Assembly (NCBI GenBank): GCA_003567855.1
Contig: PWYM01000076.1
Location: forward strand, 1-39,847
Reading direction: 5' to 3'
Source of the DNA: Gammaproteobacteria bacterium
GTDB lineage: Bacteria > Pseudomonadota > Gammaproteobacteria > Steroidobacterales > PWYM01
Length of the DNA stretch: 39,847 nucleotides
Below the pieces are notes generated by a model that did not search any database, was not told the DNA's origin, and worked only from the letters and a program-made list of their open reading frames with translations. Each line of letters starts with the position of its first letter. Position 1 is the first letter of the stretch. Both the position numbers and the translations under genes were made by a program. Shown here in pieces: positions 24,487-32,123 of this stretch.

Positions 24487-24565
24487 GGACTGCTCCGGGT
24501 TTCGTACAACTGAAGCTCGACAGTCTAGACCAGAACCCCATCATGCGATGCGTGCTCGCGTACAA

Positions 24566-24596
24566 TGCGCCGCGAACTCGGATACCGGGGAACGCC
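24566..24596 (+). promoter_or_regulatory. Probable -10 region for the TauE/SafE gene
   Basis: TACAAT at 24571-24576 is a 5 of 6 match to the sigma-70 -10 box about 20 bases before the GTG start at 24597. The best -35 is poor. It supports the choice of the GTG start over the earlier ATG at 24543, which would lie upstream of the transcript start. Confidence 0.4.
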
Positions 24597-25418
24597 GTGC
24601 CGTCAACCGAGATGCTCGTGATGCTCGCCGCACTGGTCGGCGCAGGCGTGTTCGCCGGGCTGCTTGCCGGGCTGCTCGGCGTCGGCGGCGGACTCATCGT
24701 CGTACCGGTGATCTACCAGGTCCTGAAGATCACCGACAGCGACCCGATGATTCACATGCACGTCGCGGTCGGCTCATCACTCGCGCTGATCGTGCCCACG
24801 GCGCTGCGCTCGGCGCGGGCGCACTACCATCATGGTGCCGTCGATGCCGCACTGCTGCGGCGCTGGACCCCGGCGATGGTGGCCGGCGTGCTGTCGGGGG
24901 TCGTGCTCGCCTCGATGGCGACCTCTCCGGTGCTGAGCCTGGTGTTCGCGTGCGTGGCGCTGGCGATGGCCGTCTGGCTGGGGCTGGCACCACAGCGTGC
25001 CCGGCTCTGCGAGGCGCCACCCGATACAGCATGGGTGCAGGCGGTGCCTTACGCGGTCGGTGGCCTGTCGTCGTTGATGGGGATCGGCGGTGGCAGCCTG
25101 AGCGTGCCGGCCATGACGGTGCTGGGCTTTCCGGTGCATCGCGCGGTGGGCACTTCGGCCGCATTCGGCCTGGTCATTGCCATACCCGGTGCGCTGGGCT
25201 ACGCGATCGCCGGTTGGCAGCATGCCGGCCTGCCCCCGGGCAGCCTGGGCTACGTGAACGCTCTGGCCGTAGCGTGCCTGCTCCCGACGACGCTGCTGAC
25301 GGTGCCACTGGGCGTGCGCCTGGCGCACCACCTCAGCGCCAGGATGCTGCGCCGCGTGTTCGCCATCTTCCTCGCGCTCGTGGGTTTGAGGATGCTCTGG
25401 GCGGCCCTCGGCGCGTGA
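24597..25418 (+). CDS. TauE/SafE family membrane permease
   Basis: About 273 residues with eight or so hydrophobic helices. The paired repeats of the family are clear: AGLLAGLLGVGGGLIVVPVIYQ near the N-terminus and GGLSSLMGIGGGSLSVPAMTVLGFPVHRAVGTSAAFGL in the second half. TauE/SafE proteins move sulfite, sulfoacetate or other small organic anions, usually outward. The start used is GTG at 24597 with GGGG 6 bases upstream; an ATG at 24543 would add 18 residues without similarity. The gene stands alone on the plus strand and converges with the ferredoxin gene. Confidence 0.88.
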   Translation: MPSTEMLVMLAALVGAGVFAGLLAGLLGVGGGLIVVPVIYQVLKITDSDPMIHMHVAVGSSLALIVPTALRSARAHYHHGAVDAALLRRWTPAMVAGVLSGVVLASMATSPVLSLVFACVALAMAVWLGLAPQRARLCEAPPDTAWVQAVPYAVGGLSSLMGIGGGSLSVPAMTVLGFPVHRAVGTSAAFGLVIAIPGALGYAIAGWQHAGLPPGSLGYVNALAVACLLPTTLLTVPLGVRLAHHLSARMLRRVFAIFLALVGLRMLWAALGA

Positions 25419-25428
25419 CCCGCGGCCC

Positions 25429-25445
25429 GTGGCGGTCACCGCCAC
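25429..25445. terminator. Palindrome between convergent TauE/SafE and ferredoxin genes
   Basis: GTGGCGGT (25429-25436) and ACCGCCAC (25438-25445) are perfect 8-base arms around one base, in the 40-base gap between two convergent stops. It could fold as a hairpin on both strands and act as a bidirectional terminator, but lacks T-runs. Confidence 0.35.
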
Positions 25446-25458
25446 CCTTGCGCACGGT

Positions 25459-25779
25459 TCAGTTCTCGTTTTCCGCGACGTGCACGACGAGGCCATCGAG
25501 TGCGTCGGTGACCTCGATCTGGCAGGTCAGGCGGCTGTTATCACGCCGTTCCCACGCGGAGTCGAGCATGCTGTCTTCCATGTCCTCCATCGGCGGCAGG
25601 CGGTCCAGCCAGTCTTCGGCTATGTACGCGTGGCAGGTCGCACACGCGCACGCACCACCACACTCGGCAATGATCCCGTCGATGTCGTTGTTGACGGCCC
25701 CTTCCATCACCGTAAATCCCGCCTCGACCTCGACCTCGAGTCGCGAGCCGTCCGACTGCAGGTAAATCACCCGTGGCAT
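25459..25779 (-). CDS. [2Fe-2S] ferredoxin, adrenodoxin/putidaredoxin type
   Basis: A 106-residue electron carrier. The cluster ligands are Cys40, Cys46, Cys49 (ECGGACACATCH, C-x5-C-x2-C) and Cys86 (RLTCQIEV), the arrangement of vertebrate-type ferredoxins that serve cytochrome P450s, Rieske oxygenases or Fe-S assembly. An additional Cys44 sits inside the loop. The C-terminal LTCQIEVTDALDGLVVHVAEN is typical. ATG at 25779 has AGGGA 8 bases upstream; a start six codons earlier is possible. No P450 or reductase is adjacent, so its partner is unknown. Confidence 0.92.
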   Translation of the reverse strand: MPRVIYLQSDGSRLEVEVEAGFTVMEGAVNNDIDGIIAECGGACACATCHAYIAEDWLDRLPPMEDMEDSMLDSAWERRDNSRLTCQIEVTDALDGLVVHVAENEN

Positions 25780-25985
25780 CAGTTCGTCCCTGAGCATTGC
25801 AACCCGGCGATTCTAGGGGTGACCCGGGAGTGGCGCAAACCCGAGTGGATCCGTACGCCGTGGCACCCATTGCGGTGCGCGTCACACACCGCACAGAGCT
25901 GCGCCCATGGCCGCACCGGCGGCCGGGCGTGCGAGTCGGTGCGGCCCCGGACATCCCGCCCCCGGCCCGGGGCCGATGCGCGCGG

Positions 25986-26588
25986 TCAGTCCTCGAGTTC
26001 GAACGTGATCCGGAACTGGACACCCGGGACGGCGACGGGCTCACCGTCGATGACGCGCGGGCGGTAGCGGAAACGCTGTACCGCCTCTTTTGCCGCGCTC
26101 TCGAAGATCGAACTCGAGGAGTCGACAACGACCGGGTCACGCACGGTGCCCTGTTCGGTAACGGTGAATTCGAGGGTCACCCAGCCCTCGAGGCCGCGCT
26201 GTTGCGCTCGCCGTGGGTACTGCGGCGCGACCTGCACGATCGGCATGTACTCGCCGTCAGAGAAAAAGCCGTCGCGGTCACCCATGTCCACATCGCGACT
26301 TGCACCGGGCGGGTCGGCGGAAACGCCGATCGCATCTCCGCCGTCGATGTCATCCATGTCCCGGTCGGGCTGGTCCGGCGGCGGCTGGTCCGGCTCCGGA
26401 GGGCGCTCCGGGCGCTCTTCACGGGTCTCCGTAGTCTCCTCGCGCTCAACGCGCACGAAGTCGACGAACCGGTGGGTGTCATCATCGGTCAGCGCCTGCG
26501 CGCCGGTGGCAATCAGGTAATGCATCACCCACAGCAAACCGAAGGTGACGGTGGTGCCGACCATGATCGATACGATGATTCTCAGCAT
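25986..26588 (-). CDS. tonB: TonB-family energy transducer (copy 1)
   Basis: A 200-residue TonB protein: one N-terminal membrane helix (about 4-28), a Pro/Glu/Asp-rich periplasm-spanning linker (EERPERPPEPDQPPPDQPDRD), and a C-terminal TonB domain starting at YMPIVQVAPQYPRRAQQRGLEG and ending VPGVQFRITFELED. It transmits the proton motive force from an ExbBD-type motor to outer-membrane receptors. It is a near copy of the protein at 28250-28852; the last 95 or so residues differ at only about six places. The ATG at 26588 has GGAGG 9 bases upstream. It lies beyond the terminator of the exb operon, with its own promoter region. Confidence 0.93.
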   Translation of the reverse strand: MLRIIVSIMVGTTVTFGLLWVMHYLIATGAQALTDDDTHRFVDFVRVEREETTETREERPERPPEPDQPPPDQPDRDMDDIDGGDAIGVSADPPGASRDVDMGDRDGFFSDGEYMPIVQVAPQYPRRAQQRGLEGWVTLEFTVTEQGTVRDPVVVDSSSSIFESAAKEAVQRFRYRPRVIDGEPVAVPGVQFRITFELED

Positions 26589-26714
26589 CGTGGGCGTCCT
26601 CCCTGTTGGCGGCACGCCGAAGGAGACACGATGGCTGGCCTGCATCCCGACGGGTACCGGAGCTTTCCTGCTGTCGTTATGGTGACAGGGTTGCCGCCCA
26701 GAGTCTTGTTGCAC

Positions 26715-26745
26715 TGCAGTAATATAACCGCTAAGCGGTCATTCT
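26715..26745 (-). promoter_or_regulatory. Candidate promoter and operator for tonB copy 1
   Basis: On the minus strand a TATATT -10-like hexamer falls in an A+T-rich patch about 135 bases before tonB. Immediately upstream of it is a perfect inverted repeat, ACCGCT-A-AGCGGT (26728-26740), sitting where the -10/-35 spacer would be. No strong -35 is visible. This suggests separate, possibly repressible expression of this tonB copy. Confidence 0.4.
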
Positions 26746-26798
26746 GACGGAATGTGTCCGGACTGATGCATCCGCCGCGACTCCCGCCGTCACTCACG

Positions 26799-26830
26799 AA
26801 AAAGGCCGGTGACCTGACGGTCACCGGCCT
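26799..26830 (-). terminator. Rho-independent terminator of the exb/tonB/TPR operon
   Basis: A perfect 12-bp stem, AGGCCGGTGACC (26803-26814) with GGTCACCGGCCT (26819-26830), 4-base loop, followed on the minus strand by a run of T (26803-26799). It lies 30 bases after the stop of the TPR gene. It separates the operon from the second tonB gene. Confidence 0.9.
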
Positions 26831-26859
26831 CCTGGCCGCTGGGATTCCGTGGGATCCGA

Positions 26860-28245
26860 TCAGCCGCCGGCCATGGCCCGGCGCAGGTCTTCCCGGCGCT
26901 GCAGCTCACGGTCGATGAACTGAATCCACTGGTTCGCGGTGTTGCGACTGCGGTCATCCTGCCCGGCGCGACGGAATGCGGTCTTGGCCTCGTCATACCG
27001 TTCGAGCTCGAACAGGCACATGCCCATGACGATGTTCGCGGTGTCCTCACGGCGCACGCCGCCGCGATCGAGCCCCCGCCGCGATGCGTCGACGCAGTCT
27101 TCGTTGTCGCCGAGGTTCAGGTACGACTGTGCGAGCTGCACGAACAGCTGGCCGTCATCCGCTCGATCTGCCGCCTCGCGCAGCGGCGGGATGGCACGAC
27201 GGTCATCCTGTGCCGACATCCACGCCTGCGCGAGCAGGCGATAGTGGCGTTCGTTCTCCTCGATCGTGCCTTCGTCCATGCCCTTTTCGAGGATGCGTGC
27301 ACCCTTGTAGGGACCACCGGCCTGGATGTAGAGCTGCGCGAGCTGCACGAACTCGTTCTCGCGGTTCATCAGCCCATCTTCGTAAATGGCCTCAAGCACG
27401 GCGAGCTGCTTGCGCTCTTCGCCCTTTTCGCCATAAAGCGCGGAAAGGTGGATCCAGTAATCCTTGTTGGGCCAACGCTGGACCATGTACTCGAGCGTAT
27501 CGCGAAGGTTGGTCGAGTCTTCGAGCTGGAAGTACGACGCCCGCAGCAGGACGTAGTATTCCTCGCGGATCGCCGATTCGCCGCCGCGCTCGCGCGCGCG
27601 GTCGATCGCCTCGTTAAGGCGCTCGACGGTACGCTCGTAACGCTCTAGCTGATAGTTGGCCACCGCCAGCCTGTAGAACGGCTCCGGACCGGGGTTTTCG
27701 GTGATTTCGAGCCAGCGCTGGCCGTACTCCAGCGTCTTCTCGTACTGCTCGGTCGCGAGCGAGAGCTGGATCAACGTGTTCAGCGACTCCTCGAGCAGGC
27801 CGCCCGGAATGTCCGGCTGTTCTACGACGCGCTCGAAGGCCTCGACTGCGCCGTCGAGGTCTTCCTGCTGCACGCGGATAAAGCCGGTGAAGTTCCAGAG
27901 CTGCGCCAGCTCGTAGCTGTTGAGGTCATCGATGCGACGCAGCCGGTCGATCTCGCCCTGGGCGCCCGAGAAATCCTCCTCCTCGAGCTTCTCCTGGGCC
28001 GCGGCAAGTCCCTGGAACACCCGCTCACGCAGTGCCTGGACCTGCCGTGTTTCGCGCTCATCAGCGCCGGCCTGGGAAGCCGAACCCATGCCGACAGCGG
28101 CGCCGCCGGCGGCAAGCGCGAGCACCGCCAGCCACGTCAGCGGACCCCGGGCCCGAGTGGATTGCGGATGCAGGGCGCTCGTGCGGGCCATACCGGCCCG
28201 ACGACCCTGCAACCGGCCCCCGTGTCTGGTGTTGCTGACCGTCAC
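26860..28245 (-). CDS. Periplasmic or membrane-anchored TPR-repeat protein of a TonB operon
   Basis: About 461 residues. A hydrophobic stretch (GPLTWLAVLALAAGGAAVGMG) near the N-terminus ends in ASQAGA, consistent with a signal peptide or anchor. The rest is helical with tandem TPR-like pairs, for example QLWNFTGFIRVQQEDLDGAVEAFERVVE, LEYGQRWLEITENPGPEPFYRLAVANYQLERYERTVERLNEAI and MCLFELERYDEAKTAFRRAG. A TPR gene in this position is known in Vibrio- and Shewanella-type TonB2/TtpC operons, where its role is poorly defined. GTG at 28245 is favoured (GGAGG 9 bases upstream, overlapping the end of tonB); ATG at 28191 is an alternative giving a shorter leader. Confidence 0.88.
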   Translation of the reverse strand: MTVSNTRHGGRLQGRRAGMARTSALHPQSTRARGPLTWLAVLALAAGGAAVGMGSASQAGADERETRQVQALRERVFQGLAAAQEKLEEEDFSGAQGEIDRLRRIDDLNSYELAQLWNFTGFIRVQQEDLDGAVEAFERVVEQPDIPGGLLEESLNTLIQLSLATEQYEKTLEYGQRWLEITENPGPEPFYRLAVANYQLERYERTVERLNEAIDRARERGGESAIREEYYVLLRASYFQLEDSTNLRDTLEYMVQRWPNKDYWIHLSALYGEKGEERKQLAVLEAIYEDGLMNRENEFVQLAQLYIQAGGPYKGARILEKGMDEGTIEENERHYRLLAQAWMSAQDDRRAIPPLREAADRADDGQLFVQLAQSYLNLGDNEDCVDASRRGLDRGGVRREDTANIVMGMCLFELERYDEAKTAFRRAGQDDRSRNTANQWIQFIDRELQRREDLRRAMAGG

Positions 28246-28249
28246 GCGT

Positions 28250-28852
28250 TCAGTCCTCCAGTTCGAAGGTGATACGGAATTGGACGCCCGGCACGTCCAC
28301 GGGTTCACCGTCGATGACCCGCGGTCGGTAGCGGAAACGCTGCACCGCCTCGATTGCCGCACGTTCGAAAATGGAACTCGACGAGTCGATGACGACCGGA
28401 TCGCGCACCGTACCCTGGCGGGTAACGACGAACTCCAGTGTCACCCAGCCCTCGAGCCCCCGCTGCTGGGCGCGCCGAGGATACTGCGGCGCGACCTGCA
28501 CGATGGGCATGTATTCACCATCGGAGAAGAAACCGTCACGCCCTCCGATATCAACGTCGCGGCCGATATCCGGTGCGGAAACGCCGAAACCCGCGCCTTC
28601 GCCACCATCGATATTGTCCATGTCGCGGTCAGGGGTGTCCGGGGGTGGACGATCGGGCTCCGGAGGACGTTCCGGGCGCTCCTCGCGGGTGCGGGTCTCT
28701 TCCTGACGCTGGACGCGCACGAAATCGACGAAACGGTGAGTGCGGTCGTCCGTAATGGCCTGTGCGCCAGTGGCGATCAGGTATTGCATGACCCACAGCA
28801 GCGAGAACGTCACCGCTGTGCCGACGATGATGGCGATGAAGGCCCTGATCAT
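28250..28852 (-). CDS. tonB: TonB-family energy transducer (copy 2, in the exb operon)
   Basis: A 200-residue TonB with the same plan as the copy at 25986-26588: one membrane helix (FIAIIVGTAVTFSLLWVMQYLI), a Pro/acid-rich linker (ERPPEPDRPPPDTPDRD), and a C-terminal domain from YMPIVQVAPQYPRRAQQ to ITFELED. It is short for a TonB, like TonB2-type proteins, which depend on a TtpC partner; that gene is present upstream. It follows exbD by 111 bases and precedes the TPR gene by a few bases, so it is part of the operon starting with the DUF3450 gene. Confidence 0.94.
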   Translation of the reverse strand: MIRAFIAIIVGTAVTFSLLWVMQYLIATGAQAITDDRTHRFVDFVRVQRQEETRTREERPERPPEPDRPPPDTPDRDMDNIDGGEGAGFGVSAPDIGRDVDIGGRDGFFSDGEYMPIVQVAPQYPRRAQQRGLEGWVTLEFVVTRQGTVRDPVVIDSSSSIFERAAIEAVQRFRYRPRVIDGEPVDVPGVQFRITFELED

Positions 28853-28963
28853 GGCGTGTTACCTCTCGAGGTCACTGCGCAACAGTGCGCAGATGCACCG
28901 TTGCGGGCCGCCAGGACCCGCTCCGGCGTACGGGCGGTGGGATACCGCCCTCCTATCATTGCG

Positions 28964-29371
28964 TCAATCTTCCTGGGCCGCAATGGAAACGTTGAACACG
29001 CCCGCTTGCCGCGCGGCATCCATGACCTCGACGAGCTTCTCGGTGACCGACTGTCGGTCAGCCTGGATCACCACCGAGCCTTCCGGGTTCTCGGCCCGCA
29101 GCCGCTCGATGTTGGCCCGCACCGCCCGCGGATCGACCTCTCGCCCGTCGATCCAGATCTCGTTGTTCTCCGAGATCGCGATCAGGATGTTGGCCCGGTC
29201 CTGCCGCTCGGCGGTCTGGGCATCGGGCCGGTTCACGTCGATACCCGACTCCTTGACGAAGGATGCGGTGACGATGAAGAAAATCAGCATGATGAAGACG
29301 ACGTCGAGCATCGGGGTGATGTTGATCTCGTTCTCATCATCTTCATTGGCCGTCTGTAACATTCTGCGCAT
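28964..29371 (-). CDS. exbD: ExbD/TolR family proton-channel protein
   Basis: A 135-residue protein with a short cytoplasmic N-terminus, a single membrane helix (MLDVVFIMLIFFIVTASFV) and a periplasmic domain with ADRQSVTEKLVEVMDAARQAGV near its end. Asp23 in ITPMLDVVF is the conserved protonatable residue of the ExbD/TolR motor. It works with ExbB to energise TonB. The frame is open for 35 codons upstream, but MRRMLQTANEDDENEINITP is the natural family N-terminus, which fixes the ATG at 29371, 10 bases after exbB. Confidence 0.94.
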   Translation of the reverse strand: MRRMLQTANEDDENEINITPMLDVVFIMLIFFIVTASFVKESGIDVNRPDAQTAERQDRANILIAISENNEIWIDGREVDPRAVRANIERLRAENPEGSVVIQADRQSVTEKLVEVMDAARQAGVFNVSIAAQED

Positions 29372-29381
29372 GGTCTTGGCC

Positions 29382-29909
29382 TCAGTGGTCCATGGTGAGC
29401 TCGTCTTCGAGCAGTTGCACTTCACGGGTGGCGTAGCGCTCGAGGATGGTGGCAAACAGCACGCCGGAGAGCGCACCGACCATACCCGCCATCGTCGGGA
29501 TGGTGGCCTTCGACACGCCGGACGCCATCGACCGTGCGTTGCCGGTGCCTGTGACTGCCATCACGTCGAAGACCTCGATCATGCCGGTCACGGTGCCCAG
29601 CAGCCCGAGCAGCGGGCAGAGCGCGACCAGCGTCTTGATCATCGGCAGACCGGTGTTCGCCGACTGGGACACCCTCGAGATCATCGCCTCGCGTATGCGG
29701 GCGGCCTCCCACGACTTGCGGTCGGGGCGGGCCTCCCAGGCCTCGAACGCCTCCCGGATGCGCGCTTTCAGCCCGGTCCGGAAGAAGATGAACCGCTCGA
29801 TGATCAACACCCACATGAAGAAGATCGTCCAGGCAATTAGAACGAGGACATCACCTCCAAGTTCCCGGAAGTCCCGGATGGACTCGAGCATTTCGATGAT
29901 TGTATACAT
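29382..29909 (-). CDS. exbB: ExbB-like MotA/TolQ/ExbB proton-channel protein
   Basis: A 175-residue protein with three membrane helices: one near residues 18-38, and two in the C-terminal half around IKTLVALCPLLGLLGTVTGMIEVFDVM and TIPTMAGMVGALSGVLFATILERYA, the family's signature region. It forms the motor with ExbD. The gene is preceded by the larger TtpC-like member of the same family, as in TonB2 systems. The start ATG lies in a TTGTATAC-like sequence (see findings), probably by coincidence of the codons for MYTII. Confidence 0.93.
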   Translation of the reverse strand: MYTIIEMLESIRDFRELGGDVLVLIAWTIFFMWVLIIERFIFFRTGLKARIREAFEAWEARPDRKSWEAARIREAMISRVSQSANTGLPMIKTLVALCPLLGLLGTVTGMIEVFDVMAVTGTGNARSMASGVSKATIPTMAGMVGALSGVLFATILERYATREVQLLEDELTMDH

Positions 29910-29949
29910 CCGTTACCTCTTGCCGGCCCGCGGGGAGGGTGATGCGGCC

Positions 29950-31344
29950 TCAGGCCGCACCACCGCCCTTCGCACGGTTGTTCTGGGCTTCCGAGTGGTC
30001 GGCGATGAGACCGGCACTCTGCTCCTGAAGCACCTGGGTGACGCGCTTGCTGCGACCAGCCACCACGGTGTGGAGCAGCACGGTCGGAATCGCGACGGCC
30101 AGGCCGAGCACGGTGGTGACGAGCGCCTGCGAGATACCGCCGGCCATCAGCGTCGGGTCGCCGGTGCCGAACAGCGTGATCGCCTGGAAGGTCTGGATCA
30201 TACCGGTGACGGTACCGAGCAGACCCATCAGCGGCGCAACCACCGAGATGATCTTCAGGAACAGCAGGAAGCGCTGCAGTTTCGGCGTCTCGCGAATGAT
30301 CGCCTCGCCCAGCTTGAGCTCGAGGGTATCGGTGTCGACACCCTTGTTGTCGTGGTAGACCTTCAGCACGCGACCCAGCGGATTGCCACTGTCAGGCTCG
30401 CCGGGGTTCTTGAGCTGACGGGTGACCTTGCTCGAGATGATCGACAGCGTGATCAGACGCTCGATGGCGAGCAGCAGTGCAAGAATACCCAGCGCGATAA
30501 TCAGGTAACCGATTTCCGCACCCTGCTGGATCCGCTCGACGATTGTCGGCTGCTCGATCAACAGCGACAGGATCTGGCCGCGGGTCGGGTCCAGCGCGAA
30601 AGGCGTGAAGCCGCTGTCCGAATTGACCAGTCGCGAAGTGCTGTTGATATAGCGGCTCTCGGACGGCTGGCGGACCAGTTCGGAAATGTTTCCGGTACCG
30701 GAATCCCACTCGAGGTACTTGCCGTCGGCCACGAGGTTGAATGCACCGACACGCACCACGTTGCGGGTTTCGCGTTCGCCGTCGGCAGCGATGACCTCAA
30801 GCGGCATCCGCACCACGCGGCCGAGCTCCGTCGCCTCGCGCTGAAGCTCATACCACAGGCGTTCGATGTCGCGAACCGTCGCGATGCGCGAATCCTCGCC
30901 TACCCGGTCACCCATACGCAGCAGGAAGTCGCGACGCTCGGGGTACTGGATGCTCGTCAGCGACGTTTCGAACTGGCTCGCGGCATCGCCGGAAACCAGC
31001 GTCACGACGCCGAACAGCTCCTGCAGGTCACCCAGTGCCTCGCGCAGGTCCTGGCGAAGGCCGAGGATCGTCTCCTCGTTGTCACCGTAGGTGCTCTCGA
31101 GGTTTTCACTGCGGGACTCTTCGCGCGACTGGCGCTGACGCGCCTCCTGCAGCAGGCGTTCCTGCTCACCGCGCTGCGCCTCGAACTCCCGGATGCGCTC
31201 GCGCGCCTCCGCGGAATCGCGTGCGCGTCCCTCTTCCACCAGGCGCAGCAGGTCGTCAAGACTGCTGGCCTGGGCGTTGGCATGGTTGCTGACGCCGAGC
31301 GCCAGCGTGGCTGCCAGGGCCGAAATGATCAGCTTGAATCTCAT
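29950..31344 (-). CDS. ttpC: TtpC-like MotA/TolQ/ExbB protein with a long N-terminal periplasmic extension
   Basis: A 464-residue protein. A signal peptide (MRFKLIISALAATLALGVSNHANA) leads into a charged coiled coil (about 30-105, with REFEAQRGEQERLLQEARQRQ) and a periplasmic domain of about 150 residues. The C-terminal 190 residues are an ExbB-type membrane domain with LIIALGILALLLAIERLI, APLMGLLGTVTGMIQTFQAI and LVTTVLGLAVAIPTVLLHTVVAGRS. This is the architecture of TtpC, the extra component needed by TonB2 systems in Vibrio. ATG at 31344 lies 2 bases after the DUF3450 stop; the frame is open upstream without signal-peptide character. Confidence 0.92.
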   Translation of the reverse strand: MRFKLIISALAATLALGVSNHANAQASSLDDLLRLVEEGRARDSAEARERIREFEAQRGEQERLLQEARQRQSREESRSENLESTYGDNEETILGLRQDLREALGDLQELFGVVTLVSGDAASQFETSLTSIQYPERRDFLLRMGDRVGEDSRIATVRDIERLWYELQREATELGRVVRMPLEVIAADGERETRNVVRVGAFNLVADGKYLEWDSGTGNISELVRQPSESRYINSTSRLVNSDSGFTPFALDPTRGQILSLLIEQPTIVERIQQGAEIGYLIIALGILALLLAIERLITLSIISSKVTRQLKNPGEPDSGNPLGRVLKVYHDNKGVDTDTLELKLGEAIIRETPKLQRFLLFLKIISVVAPLMGLLGTVTGMIQTFQAITLFGTGDPTLMAGGISQALVTTVLGLAVAIPTVLLHTVVAGRSKRVTQVLQEQSAGLIADHSEAQNNRAKGGGAA

Positions 31345-31346
31345 TA

Positions 31347-32123
31347 TCAGATGTCCTCCGGCGCGGAGATCGGGAGCATCAGCAGTTCGGGTGCGACCTG
31401 CTGGCGGGCGACACGCAGACCGAGGCGGACCCGGTTGCGGTATTCGCGGCCAAGTTCGACCCACTCGCCGTTCTGCTGGTCCCACACGCCCTGGCGTTCG
31501 CCGTCACGCGTCTGGTACATGAAGGCGACGCGGCCGATGCGCAGGAAATCGACGTCGCGGCTGGCGCCGCCCACCTCGAGTTCGCCACGGTAATACTCGA
31601 TGGTGCGGCCGTACTCGTTCTCGATCTGGTAGGCCTCCATCACGCGACGGAACTTCTCCGCGACCGACACGTCCTGGCGCTCCACGAGCTGCTGCAGCGT
31701 CTCGACGCGCTCACGGCGCTCGCCTGGCAGGAAGGGCACGTCCATTTCGACGAACTGCTCGAGCCCGTCGATCATTCGCGTCATCAGCGGGATGATCTGG
31801 CGCTGGATGACGGTGACCTGATCGATGTCCTCGCGAATGCCCGACTTCTCACGCTCCTGGCGCTCGATCTGGCGTTCGAGGATGGTGTTGTACACCTCCA
31901 GCCCCTCGACCTCGCGCAGCACCTGACGGTACTGGTCGGTCATGCTGCGGGTCTGGTTGACGATCTCGTCAACCTGCTGCTGGCTGTCCCTTGCCAGCTG
32001 GATGCGACGTTCTCCGGCGCTCAGAACCTCATCAAGGTTCTGGGCCGGGGCCGCCGAAACCAGCAGGACGCCCGCCGCGCCGGCGCAGACCGCGGCAAGT
32101 AGACTGCTACGCTTGGGTTTCAT
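31347..32123 (-). CDS. DUF3450 family periplasmic coiled-coil protein
   Basis: A 258-residue exported protein; the N-terminus has a signal peptide ending about APAQN. Residues 30-115 are a long charged coiled coil (ERRIQLARDSQQQVDEIVNQ, LERQIERQEREKSGIREDI), then VIQRQIIPLMTRMIDGLEQFVEMDVPFLPGERRERV, the most conserved DUF3450 segment. The C-terminal part holds GRVAFMYQTRDGERQGVWD. DUF3450 genes habitually open TtpC/ExbB/ExbD/TonB2 operons, as here; a role in coupling the motor across the periplasm is assumed. ATG at 32123 has GGAG 6 bases upstream. Confidence 0.92.
   Translation of the reverse strand: MKPKRSSLLAAVCAGAAGVLLVSAAPAQNLDEVLSAGERRIQLARDSQQQVDEIVNQTRSMTDQYRQVLREVEGLEVYNTILERQIERQEREKSGIREDIDQVTVIQRQIIPLMTRMIDGLEQFVEMDVPFLPGERRERVETLQQLVERQDVSVAEKFRRVMEAYQIENEYGRTIEYYRGELEVGGASRDVDFLRIGRVAFMYQTRDGERQGVWDQQNGEWVELGREYRNRVRLGLRVARQQVAPELLMLPISAPEDI

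Noticed and set aside
29446-31593. Open frame of about 700 codons opposite exbB and ttpC
   Set aside because: The minus strand encodes conserved motor proteins in an operon; the opposite translation is His/Arg/Gln-rich and without any recognisable domain.
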